Shown here: in pieces, positions 40,159 to 41,280 of the stretch
Position numbering within the stretch: the first letter of the stretch is position 1
Layout: each line of letters opens with the position of its first letter
Source of the DNA: Clostridia bacterium BRH_c25
Lineage (GTDB): Bacteria; Bacillota_A; Clostridia; Lutisporales; Lutisporaceae
Assembly: GCA_001515955.1 (NCBI GenBank)
Contig: LOES01000034.1
Coordinates: 1-41,280 of the forward strand
Reading direction: 5' to 3'
Length of the DNA stretch: 41,280 nucleotides
The notes under the pieces: generated by a model
What the model saw: only the letters and a program-made list of their open reading frames with translations
What the model was told of the DNA's origin: nothing
The model's database searches: none
Program-made: the position numbers and the translations under genes

Positions 40159-41280
40159 ATGCATAAAAGCGATTATATTGTTAAATATCTTGCCAATTCA
40201 ACTTCTGACTATGTGACCTCTGCTCAACTGGGCGATTTTTTAAGCAGCAGTACCCGTACGGTTTTGCGGTATATTCGTGAAATTCAGGCTGAAAGTAATG
40301 AACATGGATTTGAAATTATTTCAAACAAGGGTCAGGGATATCGTTTGATTATAAGGGACAAAGCTGCATTTCAAAATTATTTGTCCAATAGCTTGGCTGA
40401 GCATGAAAAAAGCGATTTGAACAAGCTGGAATGCCAGATTGCAAGGCAGCTTTTATTAACGGATTACATTAAATTGGATGATTTGGCTCAACAGTTCAAT
40501 TATAGCCGTTCCAGCATATCACGAATAACCTCCGCAGTAGCATCTATTTTTGAGGGATATAATTTGGAATTGGAGAGTAAGGCGCATCAAGGCTTTTCAG
40601 TTCAAGGAAGTGAAATTAATATCCGTCACTGTATTAATAATTTGATTTTTAATAGCTTCACTATGTACCAAACAGCACGGATGCTGCAAGTTGATGATTT
40701 AGATTGGAATTCATTCAAGAAAGCGGCAACCGATATAGTAAAATCAAGAGGACTTAATTTTAAACAAGAATTACTAATACAGTTTATGAAGTATTGTTAT
40801 ATAGCGGTAAATCGCATCCGTAATAAGCGTTATGTTAACTTTGAACAAATTAAAGATTTAGAATTTGATATTGTTTCAGATGAAAGCTTGACTCTTATGT
40901 TAGAGCTTATTCAATTAATTTGTCCGGAGTTTGAAAAAACAACAGAAAGCCAATGGGAATTATATTACCTTGCCCTTGCCTGGGAACAAAGTATTTATCC
41001 TGTAGAAAAACTGCATGATCCTAATCCTGAAAGAATTAAGTTTTTCTTGGATATTGTTGAAAAAGCAGTCGAAAATATCAAAAACTATTACGGAATAGAC
41101 TTTACAAAGGATCACCAATTTTTGAAAGATTTAGCCGAACATATTTCCATATGTTACTGGAAATACCTGTTGAATGTAGAAAGTGAAAATCTTTATCTTG
41201 ATGAAGTACGTTCTAAATACCCAACAGCCTATTACTACTCTGTAGAGATAGCAGCTTGTATTAATGAAAGCACTAAGACA
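40159..41280 (+). CDS. BglG/MtlR-type PRD transcriptional regulator (partial)
   Basis: The first 374 codons of a gene cut by the window end. An N-terminal HTH domain (about 1-75) has YIVKYLANSTSDYVTSAQLG and the wing ISNKGQGYRL. A second HTH-like segment follows (LDDLAQQFNYSRSSISR at about 110-126, then AHQGFSVQGSEINIRHCINN), and then a PRD-like region. This is the layout of multi-domain PRD activators and antiterminators controlled by PTS phosphorylation (LicR, MtlR, ManR). AGGAAGGAGG lies upstream of ATG 40159. The C-terminal PTS EIIB/EIIA-like domains would lie outside the window. No PTS gene is seen here, so the sugar is unknown. Confidence 0.85.
   Translation, partial: MHKSDYIVKYLANSTSDYVTSAQLGDFLSSSTRTVLRYIREIQAESNEHGFEIISNKGQGYRLIIRDKAAFQNYLSNSLAEHEKSDLNKLECQIARQLLLTDYIKLDDLAQQFNYSRSSISRITSAVASIFEGYNLELESKAHQGFSVQGSEINIRHCINNLIFNSFTMYQTARMLQVDDLDWNSFKKAATDIVKSRGLNFKQELLIQFMKYCYIAVNRIRNKRYVNFEQIKDLEFDIVSDESLTLMLELIQLICPEFEKTTESQWELYYLALAWEQSIYPVEKLHDPNPERIKFFLDIVEKAVENIKNYYGIDFTKDHQFLKDLAEHISICYWKYLLNVESENLYLDEVRSKYPTAYYYSVEIAACINESTKT

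Noticed and set aside
1..41280. CRISPR arrays, tRNA and rRNA genes
   Set aside because: No regularly spaced direct repeats, no cloverleaf with a CCA-type end and no rRNA-like stretches were recognised in reading the window.

Overview
The window is low-GC DNA with Gram-positive style ribosome binding sites (AGGAGG-like), two Spo0E-like sporulation phosphatases, a class I c-di-GMP riboswitch and many Clostridia-type families. A member of the Clostridia (Ruminiclostridium-like or a relative) is the best guess. This is inference from family content, not from a database search.

Layout. (1) 150-716: a TetR regulator resembling Bacillus FadR. (2) 850-19342: one long + strand signalling operon with a CheY-like regulator, CheA, a tiny Spo0E-like protein, CheW, a methyl-accepting chemoreceptor, a J-domain/degenerate-GGDEF fusion, CheR, CheB, CheD, two large hybrid histidine kinases, two stand-alone receiver proteins, an HD-GYP protein and an HPt-REC-GGDEF-REC diguanylate cyclase. 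There are no flagellar genes. The set looks like an alternative chemosensory system wired to c-di-GMP. Two palindromes sharing TGAATGA-N4-TCATTCA, the half-site pattern of the Bacillus FadR box, lie before the operon (735-752) and after it (19393-19424). (3) 19457-20162: a second Spo0E-like gene, a small unknown gene and a c-di-GMP-I riboswitch with its own terminator but no intact gene behind it. (4) 20672-23604: a small mobile module with a sigma-like factor, a structured non-coding stretch partly resembling a cobalamin riboswitch, a SHOCT-like small protein and a large serine recombinase. (5) 23853-25624: a divergent MmyB-type regulator and short-chain dehydrogenase pair. (6) 25640-27080: decayed remnants, including the 3' part of an RloA/AbiL-type ATPase, the 5' part of an RloB-like gene and an M28-peptidase-like start.

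(7) 27387-31108: a + strand RadC - HIT - PLD/DEAD helicase operon. (8) 31109-31960: a graveyard holding an ISL3 transposase relic. (9) 31961-38551: a compact minus-strand five-gene operon with a clear promoter, encoding a radical SAM protein, a PLD/DEAH helicase, a 58-aa protein, a DndD-like SMC-type ATPase with a CxxC hook, and a DndE-sized protein. It resembles a DNA phosphorothioation (dnd) locus without DndA/DndC and with a radical SAM enzyme in place. This is the best candidate for an undescribed DNA-modification or defence system in the window. (10) 38680-39208: repeat, NUDIX and small-ORF remnants. (11) 39234-39853: a divergent XRE repressor and DUF6809-like gene with two TAGCG dyads over the promoter. 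(12) 40159-end: the 5' part of a BglG/MtlR-type PRD regulator, cut by the window edge.

How the parts may work together. Receptor signals enter CheA/CheW, are adapted by CheR/CheB/CheD, and are probably integrated with the two hybrid kinases. Outputs plausibly include c-di-GMP synthesis (GGEEF protein), its breakdown (HD-GYP protein) and control of phosphorelay receivers by Spo0E-like phosphatases. The right half is a typical accessory/defence island in which intact multi-gene cassettes sit between relics of older insertions.
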